The translations under genes were made by a program, and so were the position numbers. Below, piece after piece: positions 1 to 6,309 of a stretch of DNA of 12,779 nt. Location: the NCBI GenBank assembly GCA_964587515.1, contig CAZPMO010000142.1, positions 1 through 12,779 on the forward strand, given 5' to 3'. This stretch comes from CAZPMO01 sp964587515. GTDB lineage: Bacteria > Pseudomonadota > Alphaproteobacteria > MPNO01. Numbering within the stretch: the stretch's first letter is position 1; each line of letters begins with the position of its first letter. The notes below the pieces were generated by a model. It was given only the letters and a program-made list of their open reading frames with translations, ran no database searches and had not been told where the DNA came from.

Positions 1-766
1 CGTACATCTTCTGCTCGATCGATCCCGGCTTAAGCAGGTCGCGCAGATGCGGCACGCCCTTCATCAGGGGATCGCGGGGCCCGGTGGCGATTATCGGGAT
101 GACTTTTTTCTTGGGAAGCCATGACGGACGAACGCCGGTGAACCCGGACCGGAAGTTCCAGCGGCCCTGGGTTTCCTTGCGTTCGACGGCGAGGTTGAGC
201 GCGCCGCCGCCCTTATAGCCGTAAATCAGCTTCATCTTGGTGCCAAGCAGTTCGTTGATCATCCTGGGAATCACCGACCCGCCCGAGGAAAACCCGGTGG
301 TGGCGATGGTGACCTGCTTGTCCTTGATCTGCTGCAGCGTGGTGATGCCGGTCGTGTGCCACATCCAGATCGCCGAGGAACGCGCCGCCACCGAACCCAG
401 CCAGTTGAATTCGCGGGCGTTGAACTTCACCTTGCGGACCAGCGGGGTGGTGATGGCGCCGGGCGCGATCATCGCGATCACGGTGCCGTTCTTGGGCGCG
501 ACCTTCGACATATAGGCGGCCGATTTTGCGCCGCCGCCGCCGGGCCGGTTCTGGATCACCGTCGTCGGGTTGCCCGGGATATGCCGGCCGATGTTGCGTT
601 CGACGATCTGGCAATAGACGTGATAGGTGCCGCCCGATCCAGACGGGACCTGAACGGTGATGGTCCTGCCGGCGAAATACGGCGCCGACGATAACGGCGC
701 GGCGAATGCCGCAACGGCGCCCAACGCCGAAGCGACGGCCACTAGTTTAAGTGAATTGGATGTCAT
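1..766 (-). CDS. TctC/Bug-type periplasmic solute receptor (3' end cut by window edge)
   Basis: Predicted exported solute-binding protein of the tripartite tricarboxylate receptor (TctC, or Bug) family, which captures small carboxylated compounds in the periplasm for TctAB-type permeases. The visible 255 residues start with a signal peptide (hydrophobic residues 7-23, cleavage near 22-28). The mature protein then opens with the family's beta strand and ligand loop (ITVQVPSGSGGTYHV, residues 36-50), an N-R-P-G-G-G-G-A loop (73-80), a TTGFSSGGS loop (156-164), and GYKGGG (183-188). Family members are usually about 320 residues, so roughly 60 C-terminal residues lie left of the window. The ATG is preceded by GGGAGGA at a good distance. 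The gene lies 96 bp downstream of the YciI-like gene on the same strand, and I see no convincing promoter or terminator in that gap. No TctA or TctB permease is visible. The ligand cannot be read from the sequence. Confidence 0.88.
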   Translation of the reverse strand, partial: MTSNSLKLVAVASALGAVAAFAAPLSSAPYFAGRTITVQVPSGSGGTYHVYCQIVERNIGRHIPGNPTTVIQNRPGGGGAKSAAYMSKVAPKNGTVIAMIAPGAITTPLVRKVKFNAREFNWLGSVAARSSAIWMWHTTGITTLQQIKDKQVTIATTGFSSGGSVIPRMINELLGTKMKLIYGYKGGGALNLAVERKETQGRWNFRSGFTGVRPSWLPKKKVIPIIATGPRDPLMKGVPHLRDLLKPGSIEQKMY

Positions 767-862
767 GCTGTCCTCCCGGTGACTTGTTATTCGAATTGCG
801 CTCGAACGGAGCTCGTTCATTTGACGCTATTCGGGGCGTGATTGAAACCAATATTTCCGGGT

Positions 863-1174
863 TCAGCCGGGTGGCGGTACGCGCTGCCAAAACGGTTCGA
901 TGATGACGGTCTCGAACAGGTCGCCTTTCGTGTAAGGATCGTCGCGGTGGAATGCCTCGGCGGTTTCCCGGTCGGGCGCATCCAGGATCAGCACATTGCC
1001 GATAACGTCGCGTATGCCGACTTCTCCGCTGGTATCGGTGCCTTCGGTCACCATCCCGCCGCCGAACACGATCATCGGCAGGAAGGGTTCCTGATAGCGC
1101 GCATGTTCCGGTTGCAGGCGCGCGCGCAGCGCGGCCTTGCCCGGCCGGTCTCGGCGCAGGACGGCATACAGCAT
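863..1174 (-). CDS. YciI-like (YCII domain) small protein
   Basis: A 103-residue protein fitting the YciI-like alpha/beta ferredoxin-fold family. Visible family features are the N-terminal strand (LYAVLRRDRPG), an R-x4-H helix (Arg19 and His24), the V-F-G-G-G-M turn (residues 36-41), a strand with I-L-D-A (63-66), and an F-x3-DPY segment (75-81) followed by a closing strand ending in EPFW. YciI proteins are small, cytoplasmic and mostly of unknown function; some are lactone- or dehalogenation-linked enzymes or parts of catabolic pathways. The start ATG is preceded by AGGAG, which overlaps the TAG stop of the upstream dioxygenase gene 11 bp away. The two are therefore almost certainly one operon and possibly translationally coupled. 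I infer a role in the same, unidentified, degradation pathway as the dioxygenase. Confidence 0.85.
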   Translation of the reverse strand: MLYAVLRRDRPGKAALRARLQPEHARYQEPFLPMIVFGGGMVTEGTDTSGEVGIRDVIGNVLILDAPDRETAEAFHRDDPYTKGDLFETVIIEPFWQRVPPPG

Positions 1175-1185
1175 CGTGGTGTCTC

Positions 1186-2028
1186 CTAAACGGGCCGGTC
1201 ACCGGCGGCGGTGGTGCGGTGCATCAGGCGCGGCATGGTGTCGTCGTAATCGCGCACCGCGTAATGCAGGGCGCAACGATTGTCCCACATCAACACGTCG
1301 CCTGCGCGCCAGCGGTGGCGGTAGACATTCTCCGGTACGGTGGCGCGCCGGCACAGCATGTCGATCAGCGGCCGGCTTTCCTCGATCGTCATGTCGGCAA
1401 AGCGTTCGGTAAAATAGTCATTTATAAATAATGACTTACGACCAGTATCGGGGTGCGTGCGAACGACCGGATGGGCGGTGGGCTCGGGGACATCGGTGAT
1501 CGGCCTTCCGTCGTTGCCGCCTTCGTTGTTGCGGCGCGCCAGCGGCGCGGCGCTGTGCAGCGCGACCAGCCCGTCGAGCATGCCGCGCAGGCCGGGTGAA
1601 AGATCGTCGTAGGCCGCATACATATTGCAGAATATGGTGTCGCCGCGGCCTTCCAGCGCGGTGATCGCGCGCAGCACGGAACCCAGCGGCGGGCGTTCGG
1701 CGAACGAGATATCCGAATGCCAGAAATCATTGCGCGCGCCCGGCTGACCGGGACGGTTCTCCAGCACCAGAATTTCAGGGTGGCCGTCGACGCCTCGGCG
1801 CGACGCCAGCGGGTGCGCCTCGACCGGGCCGAACCGCGCGGTAAACGCAACCTGTTGCGCCGGCGTCAGGTCCTGGTCGCGGAAAAGCAATACGATGTGG
1901 TCGAGGAACGCCTGACGCAGCGCCGCGAATGCGCTGTTCGAAAGCGGCGCCGACAGATCGACGCCCTCGACCTCGACCCCCAGCGCACCGGAAAGAGGGT
2001 TCAGCGTGAAGGTCTCGTGACCGGCCAT
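1186..2028 (-). CDS. TauD/TfdA-family Fe(II)/2-oxoglutarate dioxygenase
   Basis: A 280-residue non-haem iron dioxygenase of the TauD/TfdA family. These enzymes couple decarboxylation of 2-oxoglutarate to hydroxylation of a substrate such as taurine, an alkyl sulfate or an aryloxyalkanoate. The iron-binding facial triad is visible as His104-x-Asp106 (FWHSDISF) and His255 (RCALHYAV). Arg271 in MHRTT sits where the 2-oxoglutarate carboxylate ligand of TauD is found, and Arg267 lies one helical turn before it. The N-terminal GVEVEGVDLSAPL (17-29) and the LLFRDQ strand (47-52) are typical. The length is normal and the key residues are intact, so it should be active. The start ATG follows GGGAGGG. 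It is the first gene of a minus-strand group with a YciI-like protein and a TctC-type receptor, which suggests catabolism of an imported organic acid or sulfonate-like compound. The substrate is not determinable here. Confidence 0.92.
   Translation of the reverse strand: MAGHETFTLNPLSGALGVEVEGVDLSAPLSNSAFAALRQAFLDHIVLLFRDQDLTPAQQVAFTARFGPVEAHPLASRRGVDGHPEILVLENRPGQPGARNDFWHSDISFAERPPLGSVLRAITALEGRGDTIFCNMYAAYDDLSPGLRGMLDGLVALHSAAPLARRNNEGGNDGRPITDVPEPTAHPVVRTHPDTGRKSLFINDYFTERFADMTIEESRPLIDMLCRRATVPENVYRHRWRAGDVLMWDNRCALHYAVRDYDDTMPRLMHRTTAAGDRPV
1416..1436. repeat. AT-rich inverted repeat inside the dioxygenase gene
   Basis: Perfect 7-bp arms AGTCATT and AATGACT flank TATAAAT. The stretch is almost entirely A/T in an otherwise GC-rich gene and encodes part of the segment K-S-L-F-I-N-D-Y-F. 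It may be chance produced by the residues encoded. It is listed because of the clear local base shift. Confidence 0.4.
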
Positions 2029-2054
2029 GATAAACCCTCCCGTAATTCGGCCCC

Positions 2055-2083
2055 AGTCTATCCCCGGCGCGCCGCGAGTTGAA
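2055..2083 (-). promoter_or_regulatory. weak candidate sigma-70 promoter for the dioxygenase group
   Basis: Read on the minus strand, TTCAAC (2083-2078) and TAGACT (2060-2055) are separated by 17 bp and lie about 27 bp upstream of the dioxygenase ATG. The match to consensus is poor, especially at -35. It is the best candidate I could find in this direction, no more. Confidence 0.22.
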
Positions 2084-2121
2084 CTGCCGATGACAAGGCC
2101 GTGACCCGGGTCCGTTAGGCC

Positions 2122-2149
2122 TTGAAGTCGTACGACGTTCGGCTAGTAT
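2122..2149 (+). promoter_or_regulatory. candidate sigma-70 promoter of the liv operon
   Basis: TTGAAG (2122-2127) and TAGTAT (2144-2149) are separated by 16 bp, with four of six consensus positions matched in each. The predicted transcription start, near 2156, would leave a leader of about 80 nt before the receptor gene. The site lies in the 208-bp divergent region between the dioxygenase and the receptor. The spacer contains a perfect palindrome. Confidence 0.45.
2127..2136. promoter_or_regulatory. 10-bp palindrome within the candidate liv promoter
   Basis: GTCGTACGAC is a perfect palindrome lying between the candidate -35 and -10 boxes, where a bound repressor would block RNA polymerase. 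It could be an operator, but short palindromes are common in GC-rich DNA and no regulator gene is visible nearby. Confidence 0.25.
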
Positions 2150-2187
2150 CGCTAATCAACCCACAAGGGGTTCAATAATTGGGAAAC

Positions 2188-2216
2188 AACGCCGTTGGGT
2201 TTGATGCCCCGGCGTT
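2188..2216 (+). promoter_or_regulatory. 5'-UTR stem-loop just upstream of the receptor ribosome-binding site
   Basis: AACGCCG (2188-2194) pairs with CGGCGTT (2210-2216). Inside it, GGG (2197-2199) pairs with CCC (2207-2209), leaving a 2-nt bulge and a 7-nt loop, for a 10-bp stem. It ends 4 nt before the strong Shine-Dalgarno sequence GAGGAGGA (2221-2228), which stays outside the helix. It has no T-tract and so is not a terminator. It could stabilise the message of a highly expressed receptor. Confidence 0.4.
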
Positions 2217-2236
2217 CGCAGAGGAGGACGAAAGAC

Positions 2237-3477
2237 ATGCTCACTACCAGATTGATTCTTCCGGCCGTCGGCGCCATCGCGGCGCTCGCCATCGCCGGAT
2301 CGGCGCAGGCCAAGGTCGAGGGCGACACCATCACCCTTGGTTCCGCGATCTCGTTCAGCGGCAAATACTCGACCAACGGCATTCACGCCTCGAACGGCTA
2401 TAATCTCGCGGTGAAGATGATCAACGCCCAGGGCGGCGTGAAAGTCGGCGGCAAGAGCTACAAGCTGGCGATCAAATATTACGACGACGAGTCCACGCCG
2501 CTGCGCACCGCGCAGCTCGGCGAACGGCTGATCAAGCAGGATGGCATCAAGTTCTTCCTCGGCCCATATTCGTCGGCCACCACCAAGGCCATGGCGCCGA
2601 TCACCGAGAAATACAAGATCCCCATGGTCGAGGCCGAGGGCGCGGCGCGCTCGCTGTTCAGCCAGGGCTATCGCTATCTGTTCGCGGTGCTGTCGACGTC
2701 CGAACAATATCTCGCGCCGGTGATCGACGTCGCCGCCGCCATCGCCAAGAAGGCAGGTAAGAAACCCTCCGGCCTGAAGGTCGCGATGGTGTTCGAGAAC
2801 GATCCGTTCTCGCTGGACGTGCGCGCCGGCGTGATGGACGCGGTCAGCAAATACGGCATGAAGATCGTCCTCGACGACAAGATGCCGCGCGATCTCAGCG
2901 ACATTTCCGCGACGCTGACCAAGGTCCGGGCGCTCAGGCCCGACGTGCTGGTGGCCTCCGGTCACTCCAAGGGCGCGGCGACGGCGGCGCGGCAGATCAA
3001 GGAAATGAAAATCAACGTGCCCATGATCGCCATGACCCATTGCGAGGCCGCCAAGGTCATCAAGAAGTTCGGCGCCTCGACGAACGGCTTCCTGTGCCCG
3101 ACCCAGTGGGGCGAGACCTTGTCCTACAAGGGCAATGTCTTCGGCACCGCGATGGAGTACAATAACCTCTTCAAGAAAACCTACGACGGCTATAAAAATG
3201 TGCCCTATCAGGCGGCCCAGGCTTCGGCCGCCGTCATGGTGTGGAAGGACGCGCTCGAGCGCGCCAATTCCTTCGATATCGAAAAGGTCCGCAATGCGCT
3301 GGCGGCAACCAACATNNNNNNNNNNCGTTCTACGGCAACATCAAATTCTCCAAGGCCGGCAACAACATCGCCAAACCGATGGTGCTCCGCCAGATCCAGG
3401 GCGGCAAACTCAAGATCGTCGCCCCCCTTAAGTGGGCGTCCGATCCGGTGCAGCACCCGCGCAAGGTGGGCATGTAG
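2237..3477 (+). CDS. HAAT-family (LivK-type) ABC transporter substrate-binding protein, interrupted by an assembly gap
   Basis: Periplasmic receptor of a branched-chain-amino-acid-type ABC importer (Peripla_BP_6 fold). An N-terminal signal peptide (residues 1-25, GSAQA then cleavage) is followed by the mature start VEGDTITLGSAISFSG and the Y-D-D-E-S-T segment. A GPYSSATTKAMAP loop follows, then VAMVFENDPFS at the hinge and a C-terminal KPMVLRQIQGGKLKIVAP stretch. There are 359 residues before the gap and 49 after it, for about 410 in total, which is normal for the family. The reading frame changes across the 10-N run at 3316-3325; I treat this as an assembly artefact, not a frameshift. The ATG is chosen because GAGGAGGA lies 8 nt upstream and a signal peptide begins exactly there; TTG at 2195 would add a charged leader. 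The gene heads the liv operon and is followed by a strong terminator. The ligand, possibly amino acids, amides or other small organics, is not determinable. Confidence 0.93.
3316..3325. other. assembly gap of 10 N
   Basis: The run interrupts the receptor gene. Upstream coding is in the frame of codons starting at 2237, while downstream coding (F-Y-G-N-I-K-F from 3328) is in another frame. The true missing length must therefore be 2 modulo 3, so 10 is a placeholder. Confidence 0.97.
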
Positions 3478-3518
3478 ATCCACGGTTCGGAGAGCAATAA
3501 CGCGTAGATCAAAGCAAT

Positions 3519-3554
3519 CCCGTCCCCGCCGTCCGGCGGGGGCGGGTTTTTTTT
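3519..3554 (+). terminator. strong intrinsic terminator between the receptor gene and livH
   Basis: A 12-bp GC-rich stem is formed by 3519-3530 and 3535-3546, with one G-T wobble, a 4-nt loop GTCC, and eight T residues directly after it (3547-3554). It lies 41 bp after the receptor stop and 27 bp before the livH ATG. Partial read-through would give more receptor than permease message, a common arrangement for binding-protein-dependent importers. Confidence 0.9.
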
Positions 3555-3581
3555 AACGACGCGCTAACGGAGTATTCCGGG

Positions 3582-4481
3582 ATGAGTAATATCGCCTTGC
3601 TGGTCGATGCGCCGGTTCTGAACATCCAGCTTCTGATGGACGGGCTTCTGATCGGATCGATTTTCGCGCTGGCGGCCTATGGGCTGGCGCTGGTCTGGGG
3701 CGTGATGAACGTCAAAAACCTGGCCCAGGGCGATTTGGTGATCACCGGCGGTTATATCGCATGGTACCTGTCGACGCTCGGCGTCCATCCCATCGTTGGG
3801 TTGCCGGTCGCCATCGTGCTGATGTTCATTTTTGGCTGGGTTCTTTATTTCCTGATTATCCGCTACGTAATCGAACGCGACCTGTTCACCTCGCTGCTGG
3901 CGACGTTCGGCCTCGCGCTGGTCATTCAGCAGATCCTGAACCTGATGTTCGGACCCGAGGTGCAAACCGCGGAATCGGGGTTTGAAATCCGCTCGGCGTT
4001 TGACGGCATGGTGACCGTCGCCGACATCAAATTCATCGCCCTTTGCCTCGCCGCGGTACTTGCCGGCATCGTGGTGATGTTCATGCGGCACAGCCGCATG
4101 GGGCAGGCGATCCGGGCGACCGCCCAGGACCCGCGCGCCGCCAAGGTAATGGGAATCGACACCGAACGCGTCTATGCCTTCACCTTCGCCCTGAACGCCG
4201 CGATCTGCGGCGCGGCGGGCGCGCTGATCTCGATGATCTGGGTGATCCAGCCGTTCTTCGGCATCAGCCATTCGATCCGCGCGTTCGTGATCGTGACGGC
4301 GGCCGGGCTCGGCAATCTGCCCGGCGTGATCATGGCCGGGTTCGGGCTCGGCATGGCCGAGCAATATGCGGGCTTCGTGCTGGGCGCCGAGTTGCAGCAG
4401 TTCACGGTCGTCGGGCTTCTGATCGCGGTGCTGGTGGTGCGTCAGATCCAGCAGGGCCGGCAGCGTCAGGCGGTGCAATGA
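3582..4481 (+). CDS. livH: HAAT-family ABC transporter permease LivH
   Basis: Inner-membrane permease, 299 residues, the usual LivH length. It forms a heterodimeric channel with LivM. About eight hydrophobic segments are visible, beginning at residues 15-40. The family hallmark G-V-M-N-V-K-N-L-A-Q-G-D (40-51) and the cytoplasmic coupling loop MGQAIRATAQDPRAAKVMGI (173-192), which contacts the ATPases, are intact. The C-terminal AAGLGNLPGV segment is also typical. The start follows CGGAG. The TGA stop overlaps the livM ATG as ATGA, so the two are probably translationally coupled. Transcription must come through the terminator upstream, because the 27 bp after it leave little room for a separate promoter. 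Confidence 0.94.
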   Translation: MSNIALLVDAPVLNIQLLMDGLLIGSIFALAAYGLALVWGVMNVKNLAQGDLVITGGYIAWYLSTLGVHPIVGLPVAIVLMFIFGWVLYFLIIRYVIERDLFTSLLATFGLALVIQQILNLMFGPEVQTAESGFEIRSAFDGMVTVADIKFIALCLAAVLAGIVVMFMRHSRMGQAIRATAQDPRAAKVMGIDTERVYAFTFALNAAICGAAGALISMIWVIQPFFGISHSIRAFVIVTAAGLGNLPGVIMAGFGLGMAEQYAGFVLGAELQQFTVVGLLIAVLVVRQIQQGRQRQAVQ

Positions 4482-5551
4482 CCCTCAAGCGTAATCAACT
4501 CATCCTGTATGGCGTGATCCTGGTTCTCGGGCTCATCGGGCCGCTGGTATTTCCCAACTACACGCTCCAGCTCGCCGTCCTTTGGGTGATGATCCTGTTC
4601 GCCATGACATGGGACGTGATGGGCGGGCAGATGGGCTACAACTCGCTCGGCAACATCTTCTTCTTCGGCGCCGGCATGTACACCTCGGCGATCGTCCAGA
4701 TCGGGCTTTATTACGATGTGGCGAAGTACACCGCGGCCTATGGCGAGATCAAGGTCTCATTCACTCCCGATCAGTACTTCATCGGATTGTTCGCGGGCAT
4801 GATCGCGGCGGCGGTGGTTTGCGCCCTGCTCGCGGTGGTGCTGGGCTGGATCGTGTTCGGACTGCGTGGGCCCTATTTCGCGATCGGCACGCTGGGCGTC
4901 GCGCTGGGGGCGGGCGAGTTGATCTCGGCGTGGGAATTCGTCGGCGCCGGCGGCGGCGTCTCCATGCCGGTCTATCCGGGAGAGCCCGACGACCGGTCCT
5001 ATTTCTTCTATCTGCTGTGTTTTGTTCTGGCGGTGATCACCTTCGCGGTGCTCAAGCGGGTCTATCAGGGACGGTTCGGACTTGCCGTCAACGCGATCCG
5101 CGACGACGAGGAAAAAGCCGAGGCGATGGGCCTGCACACCAAGCGCTACAAGACCATCGGCTGGTCGCTCTCGGCGTTCTTCCTGGGCGTCTCGGGGGCG
5201 ATCTTCGGCAACATGATCGGCTTCATCGAGCCGCTCGAAGTAGCGTTTCCCACCGTCACCTTCGGCATCTTCATGGTGGTGATGTCGCTGCTCGGCGGCA
5301 AGGGAACGCTGTGGGGGCCGATCATCGGCGCGACGCTTTTCCATGCGTTCAAGGAACTCACCTGGACGTACATGCTGGGCTGGCAGTGGGTGCTGTTGGG
5401 CGCTGGGATCGTCATCCTGGTGGTGTTCTTCCAGCAGGGCATCATGGGCTGGATGCAGGAAAAATGGCCGGAGAAATTCGGCATCATCGTCGACGAGGAG
5501 GCGGCCGCGGCCGAGCTTGATCTTAACAAAGCGCCGGAGTCGACCCGATGA
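4478..5551 (+). CDS. livM: HAAT-family ABC transporter permease LivM
   Basis: Second permease of the importer, 357 residues. The N-terminal region matches LivM, with M-G-Y-N-S-L-G-N-I-F-F-F-G-A-G-M-Y (residues 52-68). It is followed by F-G-L-R-G-P-Y-F-A-I-G-T-L (127-139) and the coupling loop NAIRDDEEKAEAMGLHTKRY (205-224). The LLGGKGTLWGPIIGA motif (271-285) precedes the last membrane spans. An acidic, Ala- and Glu-rich hydrophilic tail of about 25 residues (from 333) ends the protein and is longer than in many LivM proteins. The ATG at 4478 overlaps the livH stop; the open frame extends upstream without a stop but only as a shadow of livH. Its own TGA overlaps the livG ATG (ATGA). Confidence 0.94.
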   Translation: MTLKRNQLILYGVILVLGLIGPLVFPNYTLQLAVLWVMILFAMTWDVMGGQMGYNSLGNIFFFGAGMYTSAIVQIGLYYDVAKYTAAYGEIKVSFTPDQYFIGLFAGMIAAAVVCALLAVVLGWIVFGLRGPYFAIGTLGVALGAGELISAWEFVGAGGGVSMPVYPGEPDDRSYFFYLLCFVLAVITFAVLKRVYQGRFGLAVNAIRDDEEKAEAMGLHTKRYKTIGWSLSAFFLGVSGAIFGNMIGFIEPLEVAFPTVTFGIFMVVMSLLGGKGTLWGPIIGATLFHAFKELTWTYMLGWQWVLLGAGIVILVVFFQQGIMGWMQEKWPEKFGIIVDEEAAAAELDLNKAPESTR

Positions 5552-6309
5552 GCGCGCTGATCGAGGTCGAGGGCGTCTCCAAGGCGTTCGGCGGCATTGT
5601 CGCCAACGACGACATCTCCATGGAAGTGCCCGAAGGGCGCATCACCGGTCTGATCGGGCCCAACGGTTCCGGCAAGACGACCCTGTTCAACTCCATCGTC
5701 GGCTATCATCCGGTCGACGCCGGGTCGATCCGGTTCGAAGGCCGCGAAATCTCGAAACTTATGGTGCAGCAGATCGCGCGGCTGGGGCTTTTGCGCACAT
5801 TCCAGCAGACCCGCATCTTCAGCGGGCTCAACTGCGTCGACAACATGCTGATTTCCGAACCTCACCGCAACGCGACCTATGGCGGCATCCTTCAGAAATA
5901 TCCGCCCGAGGCGACCGAAAAGGCGGAACGCCTGCTCGAATTCGTCGGGCTCTATCAGAAACGACGGCTGATCTCGGGCGATCTTTCGTTCGGCCAACAG
6001 AAATTGTTGGAATTCGCGATGGCGTTGATGAACGAGCCCAAGGTGCTGCTGCTCGACGAGCCCACGGCGGGAATCAATCCGACGCTGATCAACGGCCTGA
6101 TCGACCGGCTGAAGCGCGCCGCGACGGAGCTTGGCATCACTTTGTTCGTGATCGAACACAACATGCCCGTGATCATGTCGCTGGCCGACAATATTTATTG
6201 CCTCGCCAACGGCAGGCTGCTGGCCCACGGCACACCCGATGAGATTCGCAACGACAAGCGCGTGATCGAGGCCTATCTCGGCGGACATTACGAAGTGGAA
6301 GACGAGTGA
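5548..6309 (+). CDS. livG: HAAT-family ABC transporter ATP-binding protein LivG
   Basis: Cytoplasmic ATPase of the importer, 253 residues, normal for LivG. Walker A is GPNGSGKT (37-44), the Q-loop region is T-F-Q-Q-T-R-I-F (84-91), and the signature is the LivG-type LSFGQ (146-150) instead of LSGGQ. Walker B is VLLLDE (166-171), and the switch histidine is His204 in VIEHNM. All catalytic elements are present. The start is the ATG of an ATGA overlap with livM, with CGGAG upstream. It should form an asymmetric ATPase pair with LivF, encoded directly downstream. Confidence 0.95.
   Translation: MSALIEVEGVSKAFGGIVANDDISMEVPEGRITGLIGPNGSGKTTLFNSIVGYHPVDAGSIRFEGREISKLMVQQIARLGLLRTFQQTRIFSGLNCVDNMLISEPHRNATYGGILQKYPPEATEKAERLLEFVGLYQKRRLISGDLSFGQQKLLEFAMALMNEPKVLLLDEPTAGINPTLINGLIDRLKRAATELGITLFVIEHNMPVIMSLADNIYCLANGRLLAHGTPDEIRNDKRVIEAYLGGHYEVEDE

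Noticed and set aside
767..862. A terminator or promoter between the YciI-like gene and the TctC-type gene
   Set aside because: Only a weak 6-bp stem (GAACGG/TCGTTC) without a T-tract and no convincing -35/-10 pair are visible, so nothing firm can be called.
2195..2236. A longer start for the receptor at TTG 2195 or the in-frame ATG at 2204
   Set aside because: Both lack a ribosome-binding site and would place a charged leader before a clear signal peptide. ATG 2237 has an ideal GAGGAGGA 8 nt upstream.
3316..3477. A programmed frameshift or pseudogene in the receptor gene
   Set aside because: The frame change coincides exactly with a run of N, and both sides keep good family sequence. An arbitrary gap length explains it fully.
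4043..4477. Upstream extension of livM in the same open frame
   Set aside because: This part lies inside livH in another frame and translates to an Arg-rich, non-membrane sequence. ATG 4478 gives a normal LivM start with an ATGA overlap.
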